Made by a program: the position numbers and the translations under genes. Of a stretch of DNA of 64,000 nucleotides, positions 11,449-23,705 are shown in pieces; position 1 is the stretch's first letter; every line of letters starts with the position of its first letter. This DNA comes from Acanthopleura granulata (Eukaryota > Mollusca > Polyplacophora > Chitonida > Chitonidae). The DNA lies in assembly GCA_016165875.1 (NCBI GenBank), contig JABBOT010000015.1, forward strand, positions 4,881,928 through 4,945,927, written 5' to 3'. The notes beneath the pieces were generated by a model that was not told where the DNA came from, did no database searches, and saw nothing but the letters and a program-made list of their open reading frames with translations.

Positions 11449-12629
11449 AAATATTTTATGGCGCTGCCTCACTGGAGCGCCATACTGCTGACACCGGGAA
11501 TTACCTGTGCCGCCCCAGGCTACCTACTGAGTCTCATTGGGTCGGCCGTGAACTGCTTCTGTATATAATACTTTGAAACAACTTGATATAACATTGAAAA
11601 AAATCGAAACGACTTCATCAAAATTCACTAATGTACCTTCCATCTGATACCACGTATTAAAACATTCGCATTTTCGAACATGCTTGAGAACATTTCTGAA
11701 TTCAGCGTCAACGACAGTTGATCGATCGGTGTTACGGATGGCCGTCTCGTTCTTTGCTAAAACATGCACACGTGGTAATGACACGCTCATTGACTGCATT
11801 TCTGCTAAAATGATGTAAATTGCAAATATACTGGCCTTCGGTGCACTGACGGTAACACGCTTTGCATGTCATCCAACTACTGATAAAGTGAATAAACATT
11901 GCGATGCCTAAATCACACTTCGCATGTGGTAGAACTACGGATAGACTGAGAAAACATAACAATAACAAACACACTTCCCCTGTCACGTAATTACAGATAG
12001 GCTGGATACACATTACAATGCTTAAAAACGTTGGCGTAATGCATGGATTAGAAGAAATCAAAGCGCGATATAAGACAAACAGCGATAATTAAAAGCAATG
12101 TGCGTAAGTGTGATAACTCTGGTACACGGTCATGCACTTAAAGGATATTAGATCACCTCCAGGGCGAAATCTGGCCACATTTTTTTTTAATTTCACCTTA
12201 TAATTCTGCATTTTCTTCTCGCTTAAAGACGAAAACCCAATTGGAATGTGCAAAGACCTTAAATTTGACAAAAAATGTAACTTATTGTGAACCAAGGGTG
12301 TTTGTGTTTCCTTAAATCCTCCTGATTGAGGAGATTAACTCACGGAAGGGGATTACCTAATGTTAATAGACATGCCTGTGGTATGTATACATTGCCTGCT
12401 ATTAACATTTGTCTACAAACTCTGCCCCACTGCTTGTGCAAACGTCTGCTCATGCGGACACTGTTGACATGATTAGGAAAACAACGGCTTTTTTAATCAC
12501 CAGACCGGGGTGTCACAGGGGAAGGGTTTATAAACACATTCCAGCAGAAGAACTGTCGAGATAAAACACCCAATTAAGCAAACCCTTAATGGAGCATTTT
12601 AATTCTTAAAATTTTACTTAAATAGGTTT

Positions 12630-12672
12630 ATATATTCACATATATATTCACATATATATTCACATATTCACA
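12630..12672 (+). repeat. 16-bp short tandem repeat
   Basis: ATATATATTCACATATATAT-TCAC motif repeated about three times, ending TTCACATTCACA. Confidence 0.85.
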
Positions 12673-12772
12673 TTCACAATTCTTGGTTAAAATTTACATG
12701 CAAACGACTTAATGCCGAATTTTATGACACAAGATTCTCCTCAAGATATTTTGGACATTTTCTCCTTTTCTG

Positions 12773-12811
12773 TTTTTTTTTTTTTTTTTTTTTTTTTTTG
12801 TTTTTTTTTTT
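12773..12811. repeat. Poly(T) tract, T27-G-T11
   Basis: A long homopolymer broken by one G. It may be the A-tail of a reverse-strand retroposed sequence, but no element body is recognised beside it. Confidence 0.9.
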
Positions 12812-13258
12812 GGAGACAGCAGAGTGGTAGAGTGCTTTCATTACTCGCTTACCTTTAAATGTTCGGCTTTGAAATTTGGCACACATCACTAGATACATAC
12901 TTTAGCTGAAATAATCGGCTCCAAAAACCTTTGATATCTTTTATGGATTGCGAAAAGTTGGTGAACAAAAGAAATTCGTTCAGTGCTTCTTGAACAATAC
13001 GACATTCGACAAACAACTGGCGCTATGTGTCCAAAGTTAGGCAAATACAGACGAGTCGTTTGTGGTAATATTGGGCCCTGGCAGCTTTACAAATAAAAGT
13101 TAACGAATCAATTTCAAACACAGTTTATTGAAATACATTCTTACCATCTGACAGCAAAGCACAAATGTGAGGATTTTGTAACAAGACGGGGCAACCGCAC
13201 AGCTTTCATTAAAAAATGTACTTGTTGTGAAGAATCAACATGCCACTCTGTGTATAAA

Positions 13259-13330
13259 CTCTCTCCATACGGGACCAAACCGGAGACCTCTCTCTCAGCA
13301 GTCTTATGCTCTAGCAATGAACTATATCCC
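13259..13330 (-). pseudogene. tRNA-Cys pseudogene (reverse orientation)
   Basis: The minus strand reads GGGATATAGTTCATTGCTAG..., a diverged copy of the tRNA-Cys genes. The T-arm region GGTCTCCGGTTTGGTCCCG is recognisable, but D-arm and anticodon-stem pairs are broken and the loop reads CTGCTGA, so the anticodon is GCT instead of GCA. The acceptor stem is damaged. It is the only copy on this strand. Confidence 0.8.
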
Positions 13331-13597
13331 ATATGTTAGAACAAGAGGAACATTTCTACTGTAGGCGTCCTTCATTGTGAAAATGTGCTTTGGTCATAGG
13401 TCCCTTCAAATTAAACTCCTCCACAAGGTGAAACTGTATACATGTCAGAAAGATCAACAGACGTTCATTTAGAAGTCAGCTTACACTGTGAAACAATTGT
13501 AAGGATGTCTGATATCGAACAAATGAAAATAAGGGTAATTGCAATATTTCAGCTGATAAATACATCTATTATTACATACCCTAAATGAGTGGGGGAA

Positions 13598-13781
13598 CGG
13601 GGCCGTGGCCAAGGGGTTAGCGCGCTAGTAATGACCCACTGCGATTGCTCGAGTTCAAGCCCAGGCTGTCCGTCCAGTCGTATGTGGGAAGGTTCGCCAG
13701 CGGACGGTCGTGGGTTTCACTCGGGCTCTGTATAAGTGAAATATTGGAGTACGACGTAAAACACCAATCAAAGAAATAAAT
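13598..13781 (+). mobile_element. SINE family 1, diverged
   Basis: The head GGGGCCGTGGCCAAGGGGTT...AGCGCGCTAG is present, then a shortened middle (GGACGGTCGTGGGTTTCACT) and the tail GTACGACGTAAAACACCAAT. Several internal gaps are seen. Confidence 0.8.
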
Positions 13782-16252
13782 GTAAATGACGTGTAATGGT
13801 GTGATTCTACTGATGAAAAGGGGCGTCACCGTCTGGGCATAAACAGATATAAATGTACATCTCGCAAGTGGCCATAGAGCTCAAAGAGGTCACAGAATGT
13901 CAGCTTCATTTATATCATTGGATTATACAATAAAATAAGTATTGACTTTCCATTCGATTGAAACATGGCTTTGTGGGCTCTCTTGACAATATAAATGAAG
14001 GAATAATTTTGGCTTCACCCCACTTCGGCAAAATTTTATCCATGTCATGGCGATCTAAACACCACGAAGGCCTCGTCTTAGCATTTGCAACATACTTGGA
14101 CACATTTCTCAATACTTGGGCGCATGGATCAAGATCCTCTCCAACAACACCGCCAATAAGTCTATTTTGTGTTGTATTACAAATACATTAACAGGTACAG
14201 GGAGTTGAACAAAAATCAATCAAATAAATAACGGCAATTATAGATTAACATTAGTTGCGGTTTCCTGCAATATGTGAAACACATCATACGTTCTGGGATA
14301 ACATGAAGGTTATATCGTATGAAAGATCCTTAAGCACTGTCCAAGATTTTTTTTTTTTTTTATAGAAAGAAAATTATGTTTTGACCGGTGTATCGTGATT
14401 TTTTTCACCCGACATATTTTACGTTATTTATTTCTTTGCCTTTCATCTGCCCGAAGCTCCTTATATATGAAGCACCGACGGCAAAATGGAGCGGAGCAAG
14501 CCACACTTGGATTCGAACTCTTGGCCTCCTTTGAACAAGGTGTTCATGACCCCCAAATATTGGACATTTATCCACTTTGTCTCAGCAATTTAAGATATCT
14601 TGTAGCGATGGGATTCAACTGTGGCGGTAAGTATCGATCAGGTAACAACACGCCTTCATTTGTTTAATAAAACATGTGTTGGAGGCACAGACAATAACAA
14701 TGCCTCAAAGAGCGATTTGCAAAAACACGTGATAGCCACGTAGTGCTGCGTGTGGCTAAGACGCACCGGCTGATTAAACATTAACAAATCTAAAGCATTA
14801 TACATTACAGTGTGAGAGGTGGATGGTTTTGTGGATAAAATAAAAACCAGAAAGGAAACAAACAAAAAAAAAACACACACACCCTTTTTCTTGTCGTGAA
14901 TTTGTGGTTTCAACCCTGCCAGTTATGGAAAGTAGCACTATATGTATGTATATCGCCAAATGTTTACTACAATACTACTAATACTACTAGGGAAAATGAA
15001 TGTATTCTAGCCTGGGACTAAAATTTCGCTCATAAATTCATCGAGACCTTATTCATAACAAAGGCGTTTTGCCCTGGCTTCCTTGGCCCATATATAACTC
15101 GCTACAACTTTGAAAGCTAAGAACTTCTGGACATAGCGTTCAGCAGCAATGAAATAAATGAATGAATAAATAAATAAATAAATAAATAAATAAATAGACA
15201 CAGTTGCTTATTTGATTAGGGTTTAACACTCTTCCAAGAAATACGTCCCTTACAAGAGGGTAGTTAGTTTTACGAGTGGAGGAAACCAGTTAGAGCTTTC
15301 TGGAAACCACCACTCTCCGACAGGCGGGAAACGATACAGCTATATTGTTACGACACGGAATTGGCTTTCGTTTGATTTGTAAATCGCTATTGGATGGAGG
15401 ATAGTAGCTCTACAGGTACCCCATTGATTATATCAGTAATGTGAGCCAACAAAATTTGCATGGTTTTAATCACTCGATCACTGTTTCAGTTATGTTGTTT
15501 TTTGTTCTGCGTGTATCGTGTGTTGGAAAATAGCTACTAAACTACTTTACAACAATACATAAGTTTGTATGGGATAGAACAAAGCCCCCCCCCCCCCCTG
15601 GACTTTAGTCCTGCTATCTGCATAGAAAGTTGCCAGTATGATGTAAAATATGGGTAATAAATGGCCTGTCAATCAGTCCACTAAAGTACATGTATCAGTA
15701 AGCCAACACGCCATGCAGCAGTCGGTCAGTTAATCAGTAAAATACTTGCATCTTTGAATTCTTATAAGTTCGTAGCCCACAAATGAAGCAAACATTTGAA
15801 TAAAAAAAAAACAAACAAAAAAAAAAAAAACAGTCACACAGACCTTATCTGCGTATAAAATAGGTAGCCGACAGCAACATGTGTTGTCGAATTCGATCTG
15901 CGATACGGTTGGCTGACAGGCAGGGCCAAATGTGTGACGTGTGTGCATAGACAACACAACTGTCACATTCATTTCACATATTTGCCCGCAAACAGTTTCA
16001 CTACGCAAGATTTTTCGAAAATCGATAGTTTTAACGCTCTTGAAGCGAACTTCGATGTGTTTACTTTTATGTCGAGTCAGCGAGCAGCTGTGACATGGTT
16101 GTATACAGTTTAGACCCTGACGGCCTTTCAAACTGTCACCTACGTGTAGCATACACTGAATAGAGGCTTACACACAAGCCGCATCAAGTTAGTTTTACAA
16201 TGACTGGAAGTAATAGTTTATATGGAGTGTTTAACGACTGGTTTTCAAGCGG
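13782..16252. other. No gene recognised
   Basis: AT-rich spacer with an (AAAT)n run near 15154-15197, a C13 run near 15587 and a tRNA-like fragment near 14515. The 140-codon frame at 15730-16152 (minus) shows no known domain. Confidence 0.55.
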
Positions 16253-16324
16253 GGGGATATAGCTCAGTGGTAGAGCATTCGACTGCAGATCGAGAGGTCT
16301 CCGGTTCGATCCCGGATGTCCCCT
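16253..16324 (+). tRNA. tRNA-Cys (GCA), copy 4
   Basis: Identical to copy 1 over 72 nt. It is preceded by two extra G residues and followed by a T13 run at 16326-16338, a very strong Pol III terminator. Confidence 0.96.
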
Positions 16325-16966
16325 GTTTTTTTTTTTTTCACTCATGTTTATTTTTCAATCTTCTTCTCAGACAAGTCTTTTTACGTTTTAAAGCTTTTAG
16401 GCATTAAAACATTAAGGCTTTTATATTTGGGGATATGTTTAAAGGACACAGGCTTATATGTTTTAAGAATATTTATTGCTTTCAACTAATTTAAATAGCC
16501 TCTTGCAAAACTTTGTTAGTAATGTAGAATGTATCAATGATGCAAATGAGTCTGTTTACATATTGAAGTGTTGCAATGATTTGTATCACGGAAATTTATT
16601 CTGTTGATTATGCCCCAAACACATGTAGTTAACAAAAGTAGTTGAAAACCTTTACTTCAGAATTTTAATAATTAATGTTAGTCTGTGAAAAAGTAATATA
16701 GTTTCAAATAACAGAGATAGTTTAAAATCATTTTCATACGAATTGATAATACTGAGGCTATGAGCTAATCTTGCAAATATATCACTATATGTTGCATGGT
16801 ACATCTATTTATCAACGGTAGGATTTCATTGATTACTTCTCAGCTCTTATCTACAGGTGTAAATATTTAAATTGCTTTCTTAGACCTGTTACATTTTCAT
16901 TTTTCTGATGCAATTATACAGCTGTATTGCTTTCATTGTTAGCATTACAAGTATTCTGGACTTAAC

Positions 16967-17038
16967 GGGGATATAGCTCAGTGGTAGAGCATTCGACTGC
17001 AGATCGAGAGGTCTCCGGTTCGATCCCGGATGTCCCCT
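16967..17038 (+). tRNA. tRNA-Cys (GCA), copy 5
   Basis: Identical to copy 1 over 72 nt, with a T5 terminator at 17041-17045. Its 5' flank (about 16850-16966) aligns with that of copy 6, so this pair comes from a local duplication 878 bp apart. Confidence 0.96.
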
Positions 17039-17400
17039 GATTTTTATGCTTTTGTATTGGCCCATGTTTTGACTTTGGACATTAATGTGTTAATTAGAAT
17101 GTCATTTGTGTATCTCTCAACCCATGCAGTTTTACCCCTACACTTTCACCAGATCTCTCAACTGTGTTCGTTTACAGTTTTTTTTTCTTATTTCATATGA
17201 CTTAGACAACTCCATGTTGTCTTTAGCCTTCTCAGAAACTGAATATCATTAGTTCATGGAATTTTTTCCTCTGCAATGACCACTTTTATAGAGGAAAGAA
17301 CCAATGAGGATAGAAGCGGGTGATAAGATTAAAACAGGTCAGCCAATAGGTAACCCACGCCTTCATCAGTATAGTCAATACGAAACTGTATCCATAAAAA

Positions 17401-17428
17401 TCTCCGGTTCAACCCCGGGAGTCCACTA
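17401..17428 (+). pseudogene. 3' fragment of a tRNA-Cys-like gene
   Basis: TCTCCGGTTCAACCCCGGGA plus GTCCACT resembles the T arm and 3' acceptor strand of the nearby tRNA-Cys genes with several changes. No 5' half is visible. It sits between copies 5 and 6 and is probably debris of the local duplication. Confidence 0.55.
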
Positions 17429-17844
17429 ATATATATAATTATGAAGATTGTCATTTCAAGATCACTTATTCATTTTTTAAAAAACGAGAAATGGCGACGT
17501 TGACCTGTCATATAATAATTCCTAATAGTGTTTTAGGCGTAAAAGTACATTTCCAACGCAGAACGGTCTTTTTAATCCGTAATCGTCTTATTTCTCATTT
17601 GCCGCGAAAACATTTGATTAGATCATTATAAGGAATTCTTGAGTTTAAAATCACTCAATTCCTCACCTGGAGTATTTCATTCATTTATATTCTTAATTCC
17701 CTTACCCGTATCTACGAGTGTGAACGCACTTTTGACTGATGTTTAATTTTAATTCCTTTGTTAAACCTGTTACATATTGATTTTTCTGATGCAATTGTTG
17801 GCTTATATTACATTCGTTGTTATCATTAATGTCTTGCAATCAGA

Positions 17845-17916
17845 GGGGATATAGCTCAGTGGTAGAGCATTCGACTGCAGATCGAGAGGTCTCCGGTTCG
17901 ATCCCGGATGTCCCCT
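17845..17916 (+). tRNA. tRNA-Cys (GCA), copy 6
   Basis: Identical to copy 1 over 72 nt, with T5 at 17922-17926 and a longer T run shortly after. The upstream TTTTTCTGATGCAATT block is shared with copy 5. Confidence 0.96.
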
Positions 17917-18308
17917 TAATGTTTTTCTTTTCTATTTTTTTTTCTTTTGTTAAACATGTTATCACTTCATACCTTTCTTTTATAAATTTTGCTTGTTTTT
18001 TTCCTTTCTTTTTCAGCGCAAATATTCCAGCTACGTGCTAATTTTGTATTTTCCATGCTAATTTTACGGGAAAGCTCACATTTTATTGGAAACTACAAAT
18101 GAATGCTAATCAGATGCCCCGGAAAACATTTGGCAAGTTAATTATGATAACAGGAGATTAACAATCTCTGGACTCAAACATTCTGCACTTCAAAACTCAC
18201 TTTAAAAGTAAAGAAGTTTCAGCTTGACAGTCATGAATACCTGTTGGATAACTGAACATCTGGTATGTGGAAATACAGCATAATTACTGTGCTCAGATAT
18301 TTAAATAC

Positions 18309-18569
18309 GGGGCCTACGTGGCTCAGTCGGTTAGCGCGCTATCGAAGCGAAATGACCCGAAGCCTACCACCAATGCGGTGGTTGTGAGTTCAAGACCAGC
18401 TCGTGCTGTCTTCCTCGCCGGCAGTATTAGTGGAGGTGTGCCAGCAACCTGCGGATGGTCGTAGGTTTCCCCCGGGCTCGGTCCGGTTTCCTCTCACCAT
18501 AAGGCCGCCGTTGTATAAGTGAAATATTCTTGAGTATGGCGTAAAACACCAATCAAATAAATAAATAAT
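18309..18569 (+). mobile_element. SINE family 1, full length
   Basis: The head GGGGCCTACGTGGCTCAGTC...GGTTAGCGCGCTA, B-box block, middle and (AAAT)n tail are all present. An 18-bp perfect palindrome lies 15 bp past its end. Confidence 0.87.
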
Positions 18570-18602
18570 GATTGTGGATCGCTTGGAACTTACGTAAGTT
18601 CC

Positions 18603-20137
18603 GATGACGTCACAGTAACATTTTGGTTTATTTATTTCCATCACATATATAGACACATTCGTCTGCTGTTATATTCGTGATGTTTGTGACCATATTTATA
18701 CAGAGATCGATTATTTCGGACAAAGTCTTTCCGGCTCAGGCGAGGAAAAAATGTTTGTGACCTTAGTCGAACTAAAAAGAACTAATAAAGTAATAAGTAA
18801 TTATTTTTTCCACGTATGACGCAGATTCACCTGCCATACTGATGGCAGACGAATGTTAGACTGCTAGGAAAATCCCACAAGCAGCTTCCACTTCCTTCTA
18901 TCGCCAAGGCCCCACGAGCACAAATCAACAGTCCAATTTAAAATCAGGAGCAAACCAACAGCAGTTGCGACATTCTCTGATTTCTAGAGTCTTCGTTCTG
19001 CGTGAATATATATGTAGCAGAACACCTCTATCTGTAGTTAATTTGGTGACATAACAGTTACAGCATGTTTAGCGACAAGAAAGAATCTGTGACGTCACTC
19101 TGTTTCAATATGGTCCAAAAAGTCTACCGTAGCAACTCAACATATATCCGTTTTAAACACTGTAAAAAAAAAAAAAATGCCCAAAAATTTAATGAAGACG
19201 TTATTTGGAATCAGCACGAAGTTGCCTTTCATATGATACGCATTTTGTAAACGTGTGCTCTATTCTTTTAAGCAGAATTAAGTAAAACAATGAAACGATG
19301 TCAATGTAAATTTGTTAGACGTCACTGGTTTAGAATTACTCACAAAGTTTGTTGTGTTGACTGTAGACAGAGTGAAGGCAAAATCGCATTATCTTCTGAA
19401 AACTCCTACTCTTCTTCACAATTACTTTTAGCATCCACAATAAAGTCGAAAAACTGGTACAGTTTCAGACCAAGAAAGCACATGAAAGAACTTTGTTTCT
19501 CGTTGCTTTTGTGAATTCAGATTATTTGTATAACATTTGTATAACTTTGGAATTTGGAGGCCACGCTGGATATATGAACAGTTGCAACCAAGGATCTACT
19601 GAGATACATATTTGATTAACGACACCACATGTACTATAATGGTACACGATTTGGATACTGATTTTATTCATCCGCCTACAATCATTAAAAACTGATGACA
19701 CTCCGTGTATCGCTACGTGTTTATGACTCCGTTTTCTGCCTTGACCAATCGACTAGGGGAATCCGCTCCAACCGGAAACTGAAAAGAGGTCCTCGTTATC
19801 TAATCAGATACTAGCCTGCTCAGGCTGGCAAAGAATTTATGCTCCTGGTAAATTTCAAACCTGTCAGTCAAATACACTGAAATCTCTTAAATACATGGCG
19901 GGCGAACATGACAAATTGACCGAGACACGTAACTAATCTCCATCGTTTAAACATTTAAAGAGCTACTTTGGTGTCAAAACATCTGTGCCTTAAAAGAAAG
20001 GCGAATTGATAAAAACTGGGAGATTCCGCATTGCTTTCCTAAATCGTGAAAATATTTTAGCGCATTAAAACCGATATTGTATGTTTCGTCAGAGTAAACG
20101 GAAACAAAATATTTCTGTCCCTTCCACTTTGCCTGGT
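18603..20137. other. No gene recognised
   Basis: Short frames only. A family 3 fragment lies at ~19285-19370. Confidence 0.5.
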
Positions 20138-20300
20138 GCGACGTCAAACATGAACACATGACGTTATCAATCGCTGACGTGTTCCACAAATGACGCTGCC
20201 CTTTCAAACGCTCTTGACGTCATCCCCGGATAAATGCCTTACCCAACGTCACATCTGCCTAATTCGACGTCATACAAGGAATATCATCACGTCACATCAG
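20138..20300. promoter_or_regulatory. Cluster of ACGTCA/TGACGT (CRE/ATF-like) sites
   Basis: Within ~160 bp there are at least seven half or full sites: CGACGTCAAA (~20139), ATGACGTTAT (~20158), CTGACGTGTT (~20174), TTGACGTCAT (~20214, a full CRE), CAACGTCACA (~20245), CGACGTCATA (~20265) and CACGTCACAT (~20288). This is far above random expectation. CREB/ATF binding is inferred. No promoter or gene is recognised beside it. Confidence 0.45.
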
Positions 20301-21429
20301 GAAAATTTTACGGACACAGCCGAAGATTTTGTTTTTCAAGGAATCTTCAGTTATATGAGTTAAATAGCGTTATTCATCAAAATCTTTCTGAAACATGGTG
20401 TTAGGCTTACTACGTAGAATTCCTTTCATATCAATGTAATATTTCAACACAATTTGTACTCTGATGAGGGTGGCACTTTAATTCAAAGAGTACAAAGGCA
20501 GAGCGGGTAACTAAGTCTGGCCCGACTTGCTCTGGTCTTACCTCTTGGATCACAGGATGACTTATTATCTCCATGATCAAATGCTTCAAGAAGTATGTTG
20601 ACACCACGTCTTAATATGACAGCAGCCCAGCATCTGTTTGTATCCGTTTATGTCGGTTTTGTTCCCATCCTTAGAGGCATTGAAAGCTCTTGTGTTTCTA
20701 AGATTTTAACTGCCATCCGCTGTGAGCGCGGACACTGGTTGCTGTCCATCAATTAGGGGAAGTGCTATTTGATTGGATAATATATTGACATTAATATTCA
20801 TCAGCTATCGAGTCGGGTGGATCAGTTATTTCTGCCTGATGGATCAGTGCAGGAATCGTAACTGTAAGCGAAGTGTCCGACTTGATAAAATGAAGATGAT
20901 CTTTGCATGAATCCGTCTTAATTTTTTAAATTACCTGCACTTTCTTAAATTCTTTGGTGGTTTGTGTTGTTTGTCGCTTTTGGGAGTTGGTCTTGTGATT
21001 ATTGACCCGGGACGCCCACATTTGTTGATAGCTGATATACGATTGTCGATTTCGACGCCTTGGTTCAAGGTACATATCAGACAACTTTGACTTTGATGAG
21101 TGTGGCTAATTATTGCTCGTAAATTTAAATAATGAAGTGATCGATTTGGACACGAGGAATTGTAATTGTAGATATGGAATTCAGGTGTTCAATTTAATTA
21201 AAATTTTAAGTCTCATAATAGATGTCCAAATGAATGTTACCTCAAAAATATGACAAAATGTTTTCTTGGTTTTCTTTGAAAGAAATCCACAATTAGACTG
21301 TTTGTAGCACCAATTTGGGTAAAGAAAGCGTGTATGAACATTACCGTGTGGCCTGTATTTCATACAAAACACAAAAAACCGACGAATTTCGCAGTAAGAA
21401 TTTAATTACAAAGCAGAACGCAAAAAATA

Positions 21430-21900
21430 ATTAATTGCGCCGTTTCAAGAGATCTCTGCCCTTTTAGCCATATGAAGCGAAACTAATCAGAAATTGATTT
21501 CTCAAGCGGAGGCCGATTTGCACCAGCGAGTATGAATACAATAACAGAGGGCAGGAATGAGTCAGCAGATTTGGGACTCCCAAGCGAAAGTGTTTTGAGC
21601 GCGTGACACAACGGCGACCGTCAGCGGCCATTGAATAGCCAATGAAAGGTTGACGAGCGACTGACGTCTGGTCAATCAAAGAGGTTAATTGCAAGCATTG
21701 TATCATAAACAAGTTCGTCTAAAAAACATGGAGAGCAGCTTCCAAATAAACCACTCAAACATCTGAAGGGAAATTCGATAGGAATTAACATGGCCAATTT
21801 GCGCATGTCGGTCAAAGAGAGCGGTACAGTCTTTAATGGCGCACATCTTTTTTGTCTAATTTCGCCTTTTAATAGCCTGTTTCTTGTTGAGAACAAGACA
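21430..21900. promoter_or_regulatory. Candidate cis-regulatory block (repeat-free)
   Basis: No dispersed repeat and no coding exon. It contains AATTAATTGCG, CCATTGAATAGCCAATGAAA, GGTCAATCAAAG, GAGGTTAATTGCAAG, AAATAAACC and CTTTTAATAGCC, i.e. homeodomain-, NF-Y- and fork-head-like sites. Function is inferred from composition only. Confidence 0.3.
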
Positions 21901-22469
21901 GTCAATTAGAGAATTTTACTCAGCTAGTTTTTTTTTACGCAGAATGTGGCGTATATTAACAGACAAACCTCAAGGAAAGTGAACTTTATCATCAAGCGTT
22001 TCCCCATATGTGCCTGAGCGAAGACGGTTCCCCCTTCATACACTAAATTATTTTGAATTTAAAATTTTTTATAATATTTCCAGCTAATTTCTCGTTTGAT
22101 TCGTTATGCTTTATATACTTTCTTTATTCTTAAGTGGTTTGTGATATAAACGTGTTGTTTTGGAATGATTAGTCTTGCAATTATTGCCCCAGAACGCAGA
22201 TTTCGGTTGATTGCTGGTACACGAATATCTGTTGTGACAAATGTCACAGCCAGTTTTAAGGAATTTTCGGTTCCATCTTCTCGTATATGTTACAGGTCCT
22301 TTATTCTTCGATATCAGTGAGAGCGTATTTCATTCTAAACTCTGTCTTATCGGTTGTCTTTTAGATATGGTTTCTTCAACTTTGTTGAGTTTTTCATTTG
22401 ATTGTCTATTTAAAACGTAATAGATCACTGCGCAGACTGTGAAATACTCCGCAAATGTTACACATTATC

Positions 22470-22660
22470 CGTGAAATCCGGCCTGCCGTCAGGTTATCTC
22501 ACTTCGGATTTTATTCTTTTTAAATGTTTGAAAAGTAACAATTCCCTCCCCCCTCCCCGCTCAATTAGGTAAAATAAATGCAGTGATGTTAATAGCAATT
22601 TATCGAAGGTCATTGGTCTAGAATTACTCAAAATGATGTGTTGTCCCCACCTGTAATATA
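22470..22660 (+). mobile_element. Family 3 element, 3' part
   Basis: CCGGCCTGCCGTCAGGTTAT precedes CAGTGATGTTAATAGCAATT and TCTAGAATTACTCAAAATGA, matching the downstream half of the 5.6-kb copy. Fragments of the same kind occur at 2190-2255, 19285-19370, 22965-23045 and 30520-30590. Confidence 0.5.
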
Positions 22661-23461
22661 CAAGAACATGAAAACAACACAAAGGAACCATGGGCTGATT
22701 CCACAAAGCAATGTTTGACTTAAGTCAAAACTTTTATATTCGGTTTTACAGCTTATTTGATACTGTTTTTGAAATTTGGGTCAATTGGTCTTCGGCATGA
22801 TGTACATGCATACATCCATTTTAAAATGTCAAGAATGTTTACTTCCAGTCAAATTTTAAAAGTTTTACTTATGTACAAAACTGCTGGGTGGAACTGACCG
22901 CAGGCCTCGGGGATTCTTAGTGCACAAGTAGAATCCTGGTTTATGGAGGGATGCAATGTATAAAAGAGTGCAGTATAGAACCTAAAACCAGAGTAGCGAC
23001 GACAGTGTGATATATAACCTGCTTGGTAAATGGTCACACACAACAGGCAAACTTGAATATTTCATTGATATGACGGATAGAGGAAACTGGCTGATTTCAC
23101 CTGGTATACATGACAAGCCTACTGACTTAAAGCCGCAGTTGAGCGAGCTGGATCTGGAATCCCGAAGCGCGTCCTAATTGGTTGAGGGACAACTGGCTGA
23201 AGTGAGAAACACGCTCTTGTCTAATGATCTAAAAATTGTCCTATTTCCGATTATGAGGGCCCTAAATTTTATGTGTTTCTTAAATATCGAGAACGATGAT
23301 ATCTGTTCTGTTGCTCTTACCTTATAATGTTTAAACAATTTCGTTGTGAGTAGTATTCTCATATGGCATAGATTCTTAGTTAGTTTGTTCGCTTATTTGG
23401 AGTTTAATAAACATGTTTCCGATCACACGTCACAGTCTGCAATAAGCCTTCCCTTAAAAAT

Positions 23462-23705
23462 GGTACTTGTTTCTACCTCGCTTGGCACTGAGAGGTCAGA
23501 GCAAGGAAAGAAAACTGGTGTCAGTATAATGTGACTGAGTGGGGTGTCATATCTGGTGTCTTCGGCATGATGTTCCAGTGGCGGCAGGGATTCCCTGCAA
23601 TGAGAAAACACATGTAGAGTATTACGTACTAAGGACTCCTTCTCGTCATATGACTGAACGATTGTTAAGTACGACGTAAAACCTAAGCATAGATATATAC
23701 GTACG
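23462..23705 (+). mobile_element. SINE family 2, head-truncated copy
   Basis: It shares GCACTGAGAGGTCAGAGCAA, GTGTCAGTATAATGTGACTG, GTCATATCTGGTGTCTTCGG, CTTCTCGTCATATGACT and TTGTTAAGTACGACGTAAAA in the same order as the 3.4-kb copy. No tRNA head is visible. Confidence 0.7.

Larger units (their letters stand above)
11449..13258. other. No gene recognised
   Basis: Contains only short chance frames, the poly(T) tract and the 16-bp repeat. Confidence 0.55.
16850..17926 (+). repeat. Local segmental duplication carrying tRNA-Cys copies 5 and 6
   Basis: The blocks ~16850-17045 and ~17710-17926 share ordered landmarks: TATCTAC(A/G)(G/A)GTGT, ACCTGTTACAT, TTTTTCTGATGCAATT, TTCRTTGTTAKCATTA, then the tRNA. 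The flanks have diverged while the tRNA bodies stay identical. Confidence 0.7.

Noticed and set aside
15730..16152. 140-codon minus-strand frame
   Set aside because: No domain, odd composition, and a poly-Phe run from a poly(A) tract; no splice or start support.
16222..18041. Similar short frames sharing GYSSVVEHSTADREVSGSIP
   Set aside because: This peptide is the translation of the tRNA-Cys gene, a well-known false-positive pattern.
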